A stretch of 64,000 nucleotides of DNA, taken from an uncultured Schlesneria sp. (lineage in GTDB: Bacteria; Planctomycetota; Planctomycetia; Planctomycetales; Planctomycetaceae). A program made the position numbers and the translations under genes. Each line of letters opens with the position of its first letter. Position 1 is the first letter of the stretch. The notes beneath the pieces are model-generated. The model saw only the letters and a program-made list of their open reading frames with translations, had not been told where the DNA came from and did no database searches. Shown in pieces: positions 27,565 through 36,773 of the stretch. The DNA lies in contig CAILLA010000136.1 in assembly GCA_903834925.1 (NCBI GenBank), positions 48,537 through 112,536 of the forward strand, read 5' to 3'.

Positions 27565-28905
27565 TCAGACCCATTCTTTGATCAAGTTACCTTCGATCAG
27601 CCTGACGGGGCGGCCGTCTGGGCTTTGGACGTGCAGATCGAGAGGCAGACCGAGTTTGTGATAGATGGTGGCGACGATGTCTTCGCTGAAGTATTGGTTA
27701 CGGATCGGCTGGCCCCCTTCGTCATCCGTGGCACCGAGAACACTGCCGCCCGGAACACCCGCACCGGCCATGATGGCGAAGCCGGCTGAGGCCCAGTGAT
27801 CTCGTCCGCTGGCGGAGTTAATCTTGGGTGTTCGGCCGAAATCGGTCAGCCAGACCACCAGAGTTTTCTCGAGCAAACCACGCTGTTCCAGATCGATCAG
27901 CAGTTGCGGCAAACCCTGGTCGACTCGCGGCACCAGACCACTTTTCAAACTGCTGAAATTGGCCTGATGAGTGTCCCAGCCTCCGTCTGAAACCGTCACG
28001 AAACGGACTCCGGATTCAATCAGACGACGGGCAAGCAAACATTTTTGTCCGAACGAGTTTTTCCCGTACTGCTCACGCAAACGGGGATCTTCTTTGTCCA
28101 ATTGGAAGGCTCGTCGAGTTTCCTGGGCGGTAATCATTTCCAGAGCGGTTTTGTAGTTTTCGTCCAGCGCTTCATAGTCGGCAGGTTGTACGCTGGTCGA
28201 ACGTTGCAATGAATCGACCATCCCGAGGACGCGTTTGCGGCGATCGACTCGTTCGTTCGAAATCCCCGCTGGCGGAGAAATATCTCGGACGACAAAGTTG
28301 TCGGCGTTCGGATCGGCCAGAATCTCGAAAGCGTTATGTTGCAGACCCAGAATACCCGCCTTACCGCCGCCGAAGGTCCGGTCGACAGCGTTTCCGAGTT
28401 GGACAAACGGTGGCATGGCGGTCTTGAAGCCCATCTCGTGGCTGACAACCGAGCCGATCGTCGGGTAGTGGACGGACGGATTAAACGGACGGCCGGACAT
28501 CAGATGTTGATCGGCAACGCCGTGGCTACCGTTCATTGGATTCCAACCGCGTAAGACGGCGAAACGTCCAAGTTCGCGGGCCATCCTTGGAACGATCTCG
28601 GTGAATTGCACACCGGGAACGCTGGTATCAATCACCCCATATTCGCCCTTGACGTTAATCGGTGCCTGCGGCTTGGGGTCAAACGTGTCATGATGGCTGG
28701 TACCCCCTTGAGTCCAGATCAGGATGCAATTCACATCGGAGGTATTCTTTCCACCTTCCGTTGCCCCTTTTGTCTTCGCCAATGCTTGTTGTGCCAAGGC
28801 AAATGGCAATGAAATCCCCAAACCGCTCAGTGAGCCGACTTGGAGAAAGCTGCGACGGGACAAGCCCGCACAAGTTTTCATTGTTCCAGGAAAAAAGTCG
28901 AGCAT
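27565..28905 (-). CDS. DUF1501 protein, Tat-exported
   Basis: A 446-residue protein of the DUF1501 family, related to alkaline-phosphatase/sulfatase-fold hydrolases and abundant in planctomycetes. A Tat signal with SRRSFLQVGSLSGLG (residues 16-30) precedes the mature part. Family blocks are TQGGTSHHDTFDPKP, FAVLRGWN, GHDH-like GRDHW and VWLTDFGRTPKIN. The ATG at 28905 has AGGAG 8 bases upstream. DUF1501 genes usually follow a DUF1549/DUF1553 cytochrome gene; here none is adjacent. Confidence 0.92.
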   Translation of the reverse strand: MLDFFPGTMKTCAGLSRRSFLQVGSLSGLGISLPFALAQQALAKTKGATEGGKNTSDVNCILIWTQGGTSHHDTFDPKPQAPINVKGEYGVIDTSVPGVQFTEIVPRMARELGRFAVLRGWNPMNGSHGVADQHLMSGRPFNPSVHYPTIGSVVSHEMGFKTAMPPFVQLGNAVDRTFGGGKAGILGLQHNAFEILADPNADNFVVRDISPPAGISNERVDRRKRVLGMVDSLQRSTSVQPADYEALDENYKTALEMITAQETRRAFQLDKEDPRLREQYGKNSFGQKCLLARRLIESGVRFVTVSDGGWDTHQANFSSLKSGLVPRVDQGLPQLLIDLEQRGLLEKTLVVWLTDFGRTPKINSASGRDHWASAGFAIMAGAGVPGGSVLGATDDEGGQPIRNQYFSEDIVATIYHKLGLPLDLHVQSPDGRPVRLIEGNLIKEWV

Positions 28906-29028
28906 TGGCGGGCTCCTGTTTCAGGCGGTAAAGGCCGAGGCGGGCGATCCTTACGGATCATTTTCAGGCAGCAATTATCATCGATCTTAGGCCACAACAC
29001 CGACACCAATCAAGGGATACTTGCGCGT

Positions 29029-30621
29029 TTACTTCCTGATCACGGTTTTCAGGATTGATTGGGCGGCTTTGCCGAGTTCCGTTTTCAAAAGTTCCGGCAT
29101 GAACTCTCGAAGTTTTGATCCGGCGGACATGAATTGGGACACAACCTGCCAGGCTCGCTGCTGGTCATAATCGCGATGCAATGATCGGACCAGCGAGCAA
29201 GCTCGGGCTTCGTCCAGCAGCAGCGACACGGTCGGGAGAAGGTATTCGTTGATCCCGAATTCTCGACCATTTTCTCGGTCAGTACAGACCGGGACAATCG
29301 ACGCCAGACGATCGCCGAAGGTTTTTCTGGCGAATTCGAGTGCTGCTCGAATGTTCTGTTCTTTCAGTCGAGTCGGTTCTTCCCACGAATAGGGAGGTGA
29401 CCACTCCATCATGGGGCTCAAGCCATCGATCTTGGAAACGACACCCACAATCGAAGGGGGTTTTAGCCGGTGTTTTTCTCGGAACCATGCGTCGAGCTTT
29501 TCCAACGTGGCCACGTCGGCTTGTTTGGCCGGGGACCGGACGTCGAGAACAAGCAGCACGAGATCCGAATTTCGCACAGCTTCAAACGTGTCCGACAATT
29601 GCTCAGGCGTGGCACCCGAATCGCTGTAACCCGGAGTGTCGAGCAAAACGAGTCGGTCAGAATTGTCGTCAAGCTTCAGGTCATATCGCTGGACGGCATG
29701 CGTCAGCGGCAGGATATCAACCGCCGCCCGTTGTTCGCCAAGCAGGCAATTGACGAGGCTCGATTTGCCCGCTTTCACCTGGCCGATCACGGCAATCGTC
29801 ACGGTGACGGGGGTCGGAGCCGAAGCGGGCTGATTCTCTTCAGACTCCGTTGTCGGAGCCGCTTCCAGCCGCTGCATGGCCGCTCGATAAGCGGATGATC
29901 CACCTCGCAGTCGACCGCTGTTAAGTTCGATCAGATAAAACCCTAACTGGCGGACGAATAATGCGTAAAACGCACCAAGCATGTTTGTCTGAAGCTGTTG
30001 GGAGAGTGGTTCGACAAATGCTTTCGAGACGGCGTACCGGGCCAGGCTTGTTGGATTGAATACGATACTGGCCAGCCAGCCGATATTGCTGGCGGTCTTC
30101 CACCAGGCCGGAGCACTTGCCAAGGCACGCCATTGCGCTACCGTGATCAGGTGGCTGCCGGGAACGCTCTCGCGCAAAGTCGTTTCCAGATCATCAGCGA
30201 CGAGTTGCAGCGCCGTGAGAATTTCGACGACAGAGGCGGAACTGAGTGGATCGGTCGCATTCGGATGGTAATGCTTGGCGAATTCTGTCGCGATTTCAAT
30301 TGTTCGAGTCGTGTAGAACTGAGGGTCAGCCAGTTGCTCACCGGTGTAGACTGAGACCCGCTTTTGCTCGGCTTCAATTAACGCCGCAGCGGCGTGATCC
30401 CGAGGTGTCCAATGGATTTTGGACCCAATCTCGGGGAGCGGGACTTCAACTCGCTTCGCGTATCGGTAGACAAGCCACGCTCCGATCCAGCAAATACTAA
30501 GCGTCCAGGAAATCCAAAACCAATGGCCGGATTGCCAAAGCACCCAGCCCCCTACGCCAGCCATCAGCGTCAACGGTAACAGAACCAGAATGACGACAGC
30601 GATAAACGGCCAGCGGGACAT
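29029..30621 (-). CDS. Membrane-anchored Era-like GTPase
   Basis: A 530-residue protein with two membrane helices at residues 5-60 (VILVLLPLTLMAGVGGWVLW and a second). A helical, dynamin-like middle region runs to about 270. The GTPase domain follows, with G1 GQVKAGKSSL (about 290), G3 LDTPGYSDSG and G4 SKID. The C terminus ends in a helical stretch, TELGKAAQSILKT. The ATG at 30621 is preferred to a longer start because MSRWP leads directly into the first helix. Relatives (HSR1/YfjP type) are proposed to act in membrane or ribosome stress; the role here is unknown. Confidence 0.85.
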   Translation of the reverse strand: MSRWPFIAVVILVLLPLTLMAGVGGWVLWQSGHWFWISWTLSICWIGAWLVYRYAKRVEVPLPEIGSKIHWTPRDHAAAALIEAEQKRVSVYTGEQLADPQFYTTRTIEIATEFAKHYHPNATDPLSSASVVEILTALQLVADDLETTLRESVPGSHLITVAQWRALASAPAWWKTASNIGWLASIVFNPTSLARYAVSKAFVEPLSQQLQTNMLGAFYALFVRQLGFYLIELNSGRLRGGSSAYRAAMQRLEAAPTTESEENQPASAPTPVTVTIAVIGQVKAGKSSLVNCLLGEQRAAVDILPLTHAVQRYDLKLDDNSDRLVLLDTPGYSDSGATPEQLSDTFEAVRNSDLVLLVLDVRSPAKQADVATLEKLDAWFREKHRLKPPSIVGVVSKIDGLSPMMEWSPPYSWEEPTRLKEQNIRAALEFARKTFGDRLASIVPVCTDRENGREFGINEYLLPTVSLLLDEARACSLVRSLHRDYDQQRAWQVVSQFMSAGSKLREFMPELLKTELGKAAQSILKTVIRK

Positions 30622-30677
30622 TGTTCTGCCTAGTCTTGAAGAACGATTACATCGTCGGACTTCGAAATGACGAATTT

Positions 30678-30771
30678 GTGCCACTGCATCGGAGTCTTCG
30701 GAGAAGCAGTGTCTTCACCTTTTGTCGGTCGAAGAGCACTGCTTGACCGAAGACGGTCGGAGCAGTGGCAC
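30678..30771. repeat. Family A double-hairpin repeat, copy 2
   Basis: Ends are perfect 10-base inverted repeats (GTGCCACTGC and GCAGTGGCAC). Inside are two hairpins, each with a CACTGC/GCAGTG stem, the second (30737-30767) also pairing GACCG with CGGTC. It lies between two minus-strand genes. The other copies are 46250-46342 and the single-arm copy at 2886-2925. Confidence 0.85.
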
Positions 30772-30801
30772 ATCATTCGGACGTCTGGTATGCCACCGAT
30801 C

Positions 30802-31908
30802 CTAATTTCCCTTTGTTGTGTTGGGTCGATTTGGCGTGGAGCGTTTTCCGTCACCTTTGTTATCACCCGGTCGTTCGTTCCCTTTTCTCGGTTTTTGTAT
30901 GAATCGAGGAGGCGGCTGGACTTCCAGTCGACTGAACAGGTCTTCAATCTGGCGGCGATATTCGGGAATCTTCTGAAAATCTGCCCACGACTCACCACCC
31001 TTTGCCTGAATCCATTTCCGATTGAGAAATCCGATGGCCCTTTCGCTGGGTAAACTCAGGACGCGTTCGCGTTCTTCGGGTTTCAGATCTTTCAGGACCT
31101 GCAGCCTCTCGTCTTCGGTCGGAAATCGCACCGAGTCATGAGCCTGCTTCATGATTCCCATTAAAAGCATCCGGACGACCCCTGCTCGTCGCGTGTTGAA
31201 GTCCTGTTTATTCATCTGCGGAAACAGGTCTTTATTGAGTGTTGATGTGATGTCCTGAAGTAGTTTTTCATTTGGCCATTCTCGATAGTCGCCACCGTAC
31301 GACTGAACGCTCGCATGGATAATCGGCATATATTCCGGAAGTCGCGCGTCGTTGAATTCCGGCCGCATTTTTTCGGTGGCAAGTCGATCGACAAGTACCG
31401 TCATGACTGCCTTGAGATCTTTCAACCACAACGCCTCGCGCTTGTTGAAGTTCAAAATGAACTGTTGAGCCGGTTCATCAGGAACTGTTTCAGCTGGCGT
31501 CTCGACGTGTGAATCTAGTAGATCACTCGACTCGTCTTGTTCTTCCTTGAATCGCCGAATCAGCGCCAGTTTCTGGGCCGGAACCAGCTCTTTCTTTAAC
31601 TCGTCCCGCTGAGTCGGGGTCAATGTCTGCACCCAAAGACTGTAAGTCTGCATCAACCTCGTCAACGATCCGCCGGTCGAGGCATCGTGTTTCAATTCGT
31701 CATGCAACTGGCGGTAATGTTGTTTTTCCGTGTTGCTCAGCTTTTGATACTCTTCGATATTTCGATTGAGATGTCCGCGTTCGATCTCCGACATTTTGCG
31801 CAACTGGTCCGTTCGCGACGCGATTGCCTGTTGATCAATCGCCTGCAAATTTTCCGGCAATAACGCAAACCAGGCCAAAAAGAGTATGACTGACGAGCGA
31901 AATTCCAT
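30802..31908 (-). CDS. Hypothetical protein of the sigma/anti-sigma operon
   Basis: A 368-residue protein with a signal peptide (residues 1-23, ending LQA), so it is exported. The rest is strongly helical and charged (KMSEIERGHLNRNIEEYQKL, TPTQRDELKKELVPAQKLAL), similar to the DUF3106-like or Spy-like stress proteins, with a Pro/Lys-rich tail. It starts 3 bases after the anti-sigma stop, so it belongs to the same operon. It may sense or relieve envelope stress for the sigma factor; this is inferred from position. Confidence 0.72.
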   Translation of the reverse strand: MEFRSSVILFLAWFALLPENLQAIDQQAIASRTDQLRKMSEIERGHLNRNIEEYQKLSNTEKQHYRQLHDELKHDASTGGSLTRLMQTYSLWVQTLTPTQRDELKKELVPAQKLALIRRFKEEQDESSDLLDSHVETPAETVPDEPAQQFILNFNKREALWLKDLKAVMTVLVDRLATEKMRPEFNDARLPEYMPIIHASVQSYGGDYREWPNEKLLQDITSTLNKDLFPQMNKQDFNTRRAGVVRMLLMGIMKQAHDSVRFPTEDERLQVLKDLKPEERERVLSLPSERAIGFLNRKWIQAKGGESWADFQKIPEYRRQIEDLFSRLEVQPPPRFIQKPRKGNERPGDNKGDGKRSTPNRPNTTKGN

Positions 31909-31911
31909 TTC

Positions 31912-32409
31912 TCATTTCTCCTGTGCTTCGTCAAACACGCTCGACTGTTTCAGCAAATTCAAGAATTCGATCTCGCGAACGTCCTGGTATTGATCCAGAT
32001 TCTCGATAACGGGCAGATCCTTTAATAATTCTTCATGGGGATTGGGAACCCAGTATCGTGTGATTTGAAACCCAAGCCAGCCGCTGAGTCCCAGGCACAA
32101 CAACCAACAACAGATCGCCCCGGCCCGTTTCAAATACGGATAATACCATTGATCTTCGAGGATAAACGGGGCTTCCATGACTTTGAGATTGGTCATGGTT
32201 TTGCTGGCAAAATCGTCCGAAGCCTTTGAGGACGGAAGGATATCAAGCATTTCCCATGTTCGCGCCAGCGCTTCGACTTCATGGCGAGCCACCTCACTGC
32301 GAGCGATGATGTGATCGATCTGCTGGACTTCCTCGTCGGGGAGTTCCCCGTCGAGATAGGCCACCAGATCTTCACGCTGATCGGCGTTAAGGCGGACGGT
32401 TTTTTCCAT
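31912..32409 (-). CDS. Anti-sigma factor, single-pass membrane protein
   Basis: A 165-residue protein. The cytoplasmic N-terminal half has the layout of zinc-finger-type anti-sigma domains (DLVAYLDGELPDEEVQQIDH) but lacks the HxxxCxxC zinc ligands. One membrane helix follows (AICCWLLCLGLSGWLGFQI, about residues 97-115) and then a short outer tail. It lies 42 bases downstream of the ECF sigma gene, the usual order. It would hold the sigma factor at the membrane until a signal releases it. Confidence 0.85.
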   Translation of the reverse strand: MEKTVRLNADQREDLVAYLDGELPDEEVQQIDHIIARSEVARHEVEALARTWEMLDILPSSKASDDFASKTMTNLKVMEAPFILEDQWYYPYLKRAGAICCWLLCLGLSGWLGFQITRYWVPNPHEELLKDLPVIENLDQYQDVREIEFLNLLKQSSVFDEAQEK

Positions 32410-32451
32410 GGTGTTTCTTGAAAGTGGACGCTAAACAAAAATTCGACTCGG

Positions 32452-33108
32452 TCATTTCCCCAATTGCATATAGGGTTCCAGCGCAGTCCGTAAAGTATCC
32501 CGGGCACGCGACAAGATTGACTTGACGGCGGGGACGGTCATCTCCATCGTTTCCGCGATCTCTGAGTAACTCATTCCTTCAAACTTGTGCAGCAGCACTG
32601 TCAGCCGCTGACGTTCATTCAATTGTTCAATCGCCTTTTGGACCACCAGTTGCAATTCGTGTTTGTCGATTTGACGAGTCGGCATCAAAGCGGATTTATC
32701 GGCGAGGACCTGGCTTTCAGGACGGACTCCTGACATGGACGTCGATTCGCCAACGGGAAGCGGAACTTCCTTTCGACGCGATTTGTTTCGATGCGAATTG
32801 ATGGCCAGATTATTAGCGATTCGAAAAAGCCATGTGGAAAAACGGGCTGACGGCTGGTATCCGTTGCGAGCCCGGTAAATCCGCATAAAAACATCCTGCG
32901 CCAGATCTTCCGCCGCCTCTTGATTTTGCGTCATATGGAAGAAAATCGTCGCCAGCCGGTCCTGATACGTCTTGACCAGCTGTGTAAACGCGTCGTCGTC
33001 CCCTTGCTTCACGCGCAGCATCAATTGCACTTCAGGATCGTGAAGGTATCCCGATTCATCGACATTTGCGGGAGGAGTTGTCGTCAAGGCCACGGTTTCA
33101 TATCTCAC
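32452..33108 (-). CDS. ECF RNA polymerase sigma factor
   Basis: A 218-residue sigma-70 family factor. Region 2 is at about residues 38-105 (DAFTQLVKTYQDRLATIFFH, AAEDLAQDVFMRIYRA, FSTWLFRIANNLAINSHR). Region 4 is at about 155-210 (AIEQLNERQRLTVLLHKFEG, SYSEIAETMEMTVPAVKSIL). Regions 3.0/3.1 are absent, as in other ECF factors. It is the first gene of a three-gene operon with its anti-sigma factor. Expression is probably autoregulated from the 250-base region shared with serS. Confidence 0.94.
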   Translation of the reverse strand: MRYETVALTTTPPANVDESGYLHDPEVQLMLRVKQGDDDAFTQLVKTYQDRLATIFFHMTQNQEAAEDLAQDVFMRIYRARNGYQPSARFSTWLFRIANNLAINSHRNKSRRKEVPLPVGESTSMSGVRPESQVLADKSALMPTRQIDKHELQLVVQKAIEQLNERQRLTVLLHKFEGMSYSEIAETMEMTVPAVKSILSRARDTLRTALEPYMQLGK

Positions 33109-33357
33109 GGCAATCGAATTTCCGATTTCGCCGAATTGTAAAAGGTTAAACGCGGCAACTCAAAAAAAGTTGCGTCCGCCGATCCTCAAATTATCCGTTT
33201 CAGCCAAGATCATGTCGACTGAAGGCTTCCGAGGGAAGGGATCGGGACTGAAAACAACGCAATTACCCTGTTACACAATCCAGACGTTTCCTAATCTATG
33301 GATTCTCATCGGAACCGAAACTTTGGATGACACCTTTTTTAGCCGTTTGGATGCATG

Positions 33358-34635
33358 ATGCTCGACCTGCAATTCGTTTGTGACAATTTGGATGCCGTTC
33401 GTACGAACTGCCAGCACAGGCATGTCGCCGTAGACCTTGATCGCCTGCTCGAACTGCGTGAACTTCGCAGCCAACTGATTGTCACCATCGATAAAGACCG
33501 CCAACGTCAGAATGAAATTGCTCAGGCCATTCCGAAGGAAAAGTCTCCGGATGTCAAAAAGGCGTTGATCGAAGAGGGTAAGACGCTGAAGCTTGCGGCA
33601 CCCGGATTCGAATCGAAGCTGAAAGAGATCGAAGCGGATCTTCGAACGACATTGATGTCGATTCCGAACATGACCCATCCCGAAACGCCGGTGGGAGAAG
33701 AAGCCGATTCCAAGGCCGTGCGGACATGGGGAACGCCTCGACAGTTTGATTTCCAACCACTCGATCACGTCGCGCTTTCCGAAAAGCATGGACTGCTCGA
33801 TCTGGAAGCCGGGGCACGAGTAGCCGGTCACGGTTTCTATTTTCTCAAGAATGAAGCGGTTCTTCTGGAGTTGGCACTCACGCAGTTCGCCGTGCAAAAA
33901 CTGGTGAATCACGGTTTTACTCTGCACACGACGCCGGACATGGCAAAGATCGAAGTCCTGGAAGGAACCGGTTACCAGCCTCGCGGGAATGAAACCCAGA
34001 TCTATTCGATCGCGGGTACCGATTTGTGCCTGGTCGCAACAGCGGAAATTCCGTTAGGTGGGATCTACAAGGATCAGATTCTTGAATCCAGTCAACTGCC
34101 GATCAAGTTTGCCGGCATTTCGCACTGTTTCCGGACAGAGGCGGGTGCTCACGGCAAAGCGACACGCGGCATTTACCGGGTTCATCAATTTACCAAAGTC
34201 GAAATGTTCGCCTTCACGGCTCCCGACGTTGAATCGTCTAACGCGATTCACGCTGAAATCGTGGCGATCGAAGAAGAAATCTTTCAAGGACTTGGCATTC
34301 CTTACCGAGTTCTCGATATTGCATCGGGCGACCTGGGTGGTCCCGCGTATCGCAAATTCGATCTCGAAGCATGGATGCCTGGTCGAGGTGAAGCGGGGGA
34401 ATGGGGCGAGGTCACTTCCGCCTCAAACTGCACCGACTTCCAAGCCCGACGCTTGGGGATTCGATGCAAGTCACCCGACTGGAAAGGAACGAAGTACGTG
34501 CATACGCTCAACGGAACGGCGATCGCCGTCACTCGAGCGATCATTGCGATCCTGGAAAACTACCAGCAGGCCGACGGCAGCATTATTGTTCCCGAAGTGT
34601 TGCGTCCCTGGGTTGGCAAAGAAAGGATCGGTTGA
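33358..34635 (+). CDS. serS: Seryl-tRNA synthetase
   Basis: A 425-residue class II aminoacyl-tRNA synthetase that charges tRNA-Ser. The N-terminal coiled coil (about residues 25-105) binds the tRNA long arm. Motif 2 is HCFRTEAGAHGKATRGIYRV and motif 3 is LNGTAIAVTRAIIAILENYQ. The serine pocket region TAEIPLGG is present. ATG codons at 33355 and 33358 are adjacent; the second gives the usual MLDLQFV start. Length is normal. It is divergent from the sigma factor operon and ends at a strong hairpin. Confidence 0.97.
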   Translation: MLDLQFVCDNLDAVRTNCQHRHVAVDLDRLLELRELRSQLIVTIDKDRQRQNEIAQAIPKEKSPDVKKALIEEGKTLKLAAPGFESKLKEIEADLRTTLMSIPNMTHPETPVGEEADSKAVRTWGTPRQFDFQPLDHVALSEKHGLLDLEAGARVAGHGFYFLKNEAVLLELALTQFAVQKLVNHGFTLHTTPDMAKIEVLEGTGYQPRGNETQIYSIAGTDLCLVATAEIPLGGIYKDQILESSQLPIKFAGISHCFRTEAGAHGKATRGIYRVHQFTKVEMFAFTAPDVESSNAIHAEIVAIEEEIFQGLGIPYRVLDIASGDLGGPAYRKFDLEAWMPGRGEAGEWGEVTSASNCTDFQARRLGIRCKSPDWKGTKYVHTLNGTAIAVTRAIIAILENYQQADGSIIVPEVLRPWVGKERIG

Positions 34636-34679
34636 AAACATGTCATGCCTGCCTGGGTACAGGCAGGCATGACATGTTT
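34636..34679. terminator. Long perfect hairpin, probable bidirectional terminator
   Basis: A 20-base perfect stem (34636-34655 with 34660-34679) closes a GGTA loop, starting at the base after the serS stop. On the minus strand it is followed by TTTTC, so it could also end the EF-hand gene transcript. Such a long perfect stem is more than a terminator needs and could be a repeat element used as one. Confidence 0.7.
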
Positions 34680-34723
34680 GAAAAAAGTCTGAACGAGGTG
34701 TGAGCCGGCCAACGCGCGATCGA

Positions 34724-36490
34724 TTACCCGATTCTGAACCCGTCATCCGAAAGGCGTGAACCAGTCTGCGGCAAATTGTCCTTTGGCTTCTCCTCAGGTT
34801 TCTTTTCTTCAGGCTTGGCGTCCTTGGGGGATTCAGCGGGTTTCGTTGAATCCTTGCCTGTTTCCGGATGCCGGAACTGAGACGCCTTATATTGTGCTTC
34901 AAGTTCTTCTTTGGAAATTTTTCCGTCACCATTCGTGTCGGCTTTCGAAATCCGATCCCAAAGCATTGGTGGAACGGCCTCCTTCGTGATGAATCCTGTG
35001 TGGTCTTTGTCAAACTGATTCAGCATCAGTTCCCAACTCGGACCATGAAGACCTGACCGACCTGGAGCACCGAATGAAGCTCCGCGGCCACCAGGACCAA
35101 ATCCGCCCGGAAATCCACCTGGCCCCGACCTGCCACCCGGCCCTGGTCCAAAACCTTGACCGCCCAACGGCCCTGGTCGGCCAGGACCCATTCCATGTGG
35201 CGGAGGATTTGGATGCCCTTCGGCACCAGCATGCGGTCGCCCAGGAGGACTTACGTCATGCCCGCTTTGTTCCCGAGGTGTCTGGTGAGGAGTGGCCGTA
35301 TGCGAGCCGCCAGACATGGCCATTCTCGCGAGTTCTTCCCGAGTCACCGCGCCGTCACCATTGACGTCGACTTTGGCAAACAACTGCATGACTTCGTCCT
35401 TTGTGATCTTTCCATCGGAATTTTGATCGAGATGACTAAAGGGTGAGCCATGAGGGGGAACTCCGCCGCCCGACATTGACCTTGATCCGCCGGGACGACG
35501 AACGAATTGAGGACCACCAGGGAACGGACGGGGACCACCGGATCCACCGGGACGAAGACCGGCGAAGTGGTGTCCGCCAAACCCAGAGTGCTCGTTACCG
35601 GGGCCAAAGCCAGCTGGTCGTCGGAATGGCCCATGCTCAAATTGAGGTCCACGAGGGAAGGAACGGGGACCACCGAATCCACTGGGACGATGTCCGGCGA
35701 ATTGGTGACCGCCGAAACCAGGGTGCCCAATACCGGAGCCAAAACCAGCAGGTCCTCGGAACGGCCCACGTCCAAATTGGTGTCCACCAGGGAACGGACG
35801 GGGACTACCGTATCCGCCAGGGCGATGTTCGGCGAATCGATGCCTGACCCAGTCGGGATGTCCATCTCCGCCACGGAAGCCGCGATGACCGCGCGGCTGA
35901 TGGTCTGCGAATCGTTCACCGCCACGCTCGGGTCGTCGATGTTCTTCCGGACGCCAATTCGGTTCCCTGTTGGCGAATTCACGACGTCCGCGTGGTGCTC
36001 GTTCTTCCCATTCGCGTTGGCCGCGAGTATGCGCGATTCCCGGTCGTCTTACTTCGGGGCCACGCGGCCCATCGCTCTGTCTCGCAGCTGAACGTGGGCT
36101 TTGTTCTGCAGTTTCACGACCGCGACGCGGCCCGTTAAATTCAGCCCGACGACCCTCTTCACCACGACGACTTCGGTCACGTTCATCGCGAGCCGCCAAT
36201 TCCCAACGTTCGTCTCGACGTTCGATTCGATCATCGTTGAATGCTTGACGTTGTCTGCGGCGATCGCCGCGCTCGATTGCCTTGCGACGGTCGCTAAGTT
36301 CGTCGTCTCGATCAAAATCGTCGTCGCGTTCACGACGACTCGCGCTTGCTGAAGCTCGGCGGTCTTCCCGGATTTCTCGCCGATCCAGTCCTCGGTCATC
36401 CTCTCCACGACTTCCCGCAGCCTGGACGACGATCGCGAGACCGACCCCGCAAACGAGTCCACACGCCAGTGTGATCAACTTCATTGGCAT
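34724..36490 (-). CDS. Secreted EF-hand protein with low-complexity repeats
   Basis: A 588-residue exported protein (signal peptide about residues 1-24, ending VQAAG). Residues 25-190 are rich in Arg, Asp and Glu (RRERDDDFDRDDELSDRRK). Residues 200-330 hold about two and a half copies of a 44-residue Gly/Pro/Phe/His unit (GPRPFPGGPQF, PAGFGPGNEHSGFGGHHFAG). Two EF-hand pairs follow, with calcium loops DQNSDGKITKDE, DVNGDGAVTREE, DKDHTGFITKEA and DTNGDGKISKEE. The tail is Lys/Glu/Pro-rich. The start at 36490 has AAGGA 8 bases upstream. A calcium-binding surface or matrix role is likely; the function is not known. Confidence 0.85.
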   Translation of the reverse strand: MPMKLITLACGLVCGVGLAIVVQAAGSRGEDDRGLDRREIREDRRASASASRRERDDDFDRDDELSDRRKAIERGDRRRQRQAFNDDRIERRDERWELAARDERDRSRRGEEGRRAEFNGPRRGRETAEQSPRSAARQSDGPRGPEVRRPGIAHTRGQREWEERAPRGRREFANREPNWRPEEHRRPERGGERFADHQPRGHRGFRGGDGHPDWVRHRFAEHRPGGYGSPRPFPGGHQFGRGPFRGPAGFGSGIGHPGFGGHQFAGHRPSGFGGPRSFPRGPQFEHGPFRRPAGFGPGNEHSGFGGHHFAGLRPGGSGGPRPFPGGPQFVRRPGGSRSMSGGGVPPHGSPFSHLDQNSDGKITKDEVMQLFAKVDVNGDGAVTREELARMAMSGGSHTATPHQTPREQSGHDVSPPGRPHAGAEGHPNPPPHGMGPGRPGPLGGQGFGPGPGGRSGPGGFPGGFGPGGRGASFGAPGRSGLHGPSWELMLNQFDKDHTGFITKEAVPPMLWDRISKADTNGDGKISKEELEAQYKASQFRHPETGKDSTKPAESPKDAKPEEKKPEEKPKDNLPQTGSRLSDDGFRIG

Positions 36491-36773
36491 AAATGTTTCC
36501 TTAACACATGATTCCGTGAGCACTCAGATCATCCACCTTGGATTGCATCCGCTTCGTCCAGAATACGAAACGAAGCTTAATTGACAGTGAACCGATTTCG
36601 AATTCAGCTCAAATCAAGAAAACTCGTTTGACCGCACATGGTCGATGTTCCAAGGAAAAGTCTGTAAAACACGTCGATGAAAGCTTTTTGACCGGATCAA
36701 GACGGGGGCCGGGCTCGAATCGACTCCATCTGCCTTGAAGAACCAGGAAAATCTCGTGCAGACTGAAGCAACC

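Noticed and set aside
35344..35982. Long extra frames on both strands inside the EF-hand gene
   Set aside because: Repetitive, GC-rich coding DNA opens all frames; only the frame with the signal peptide and EF-hands is meaningful.
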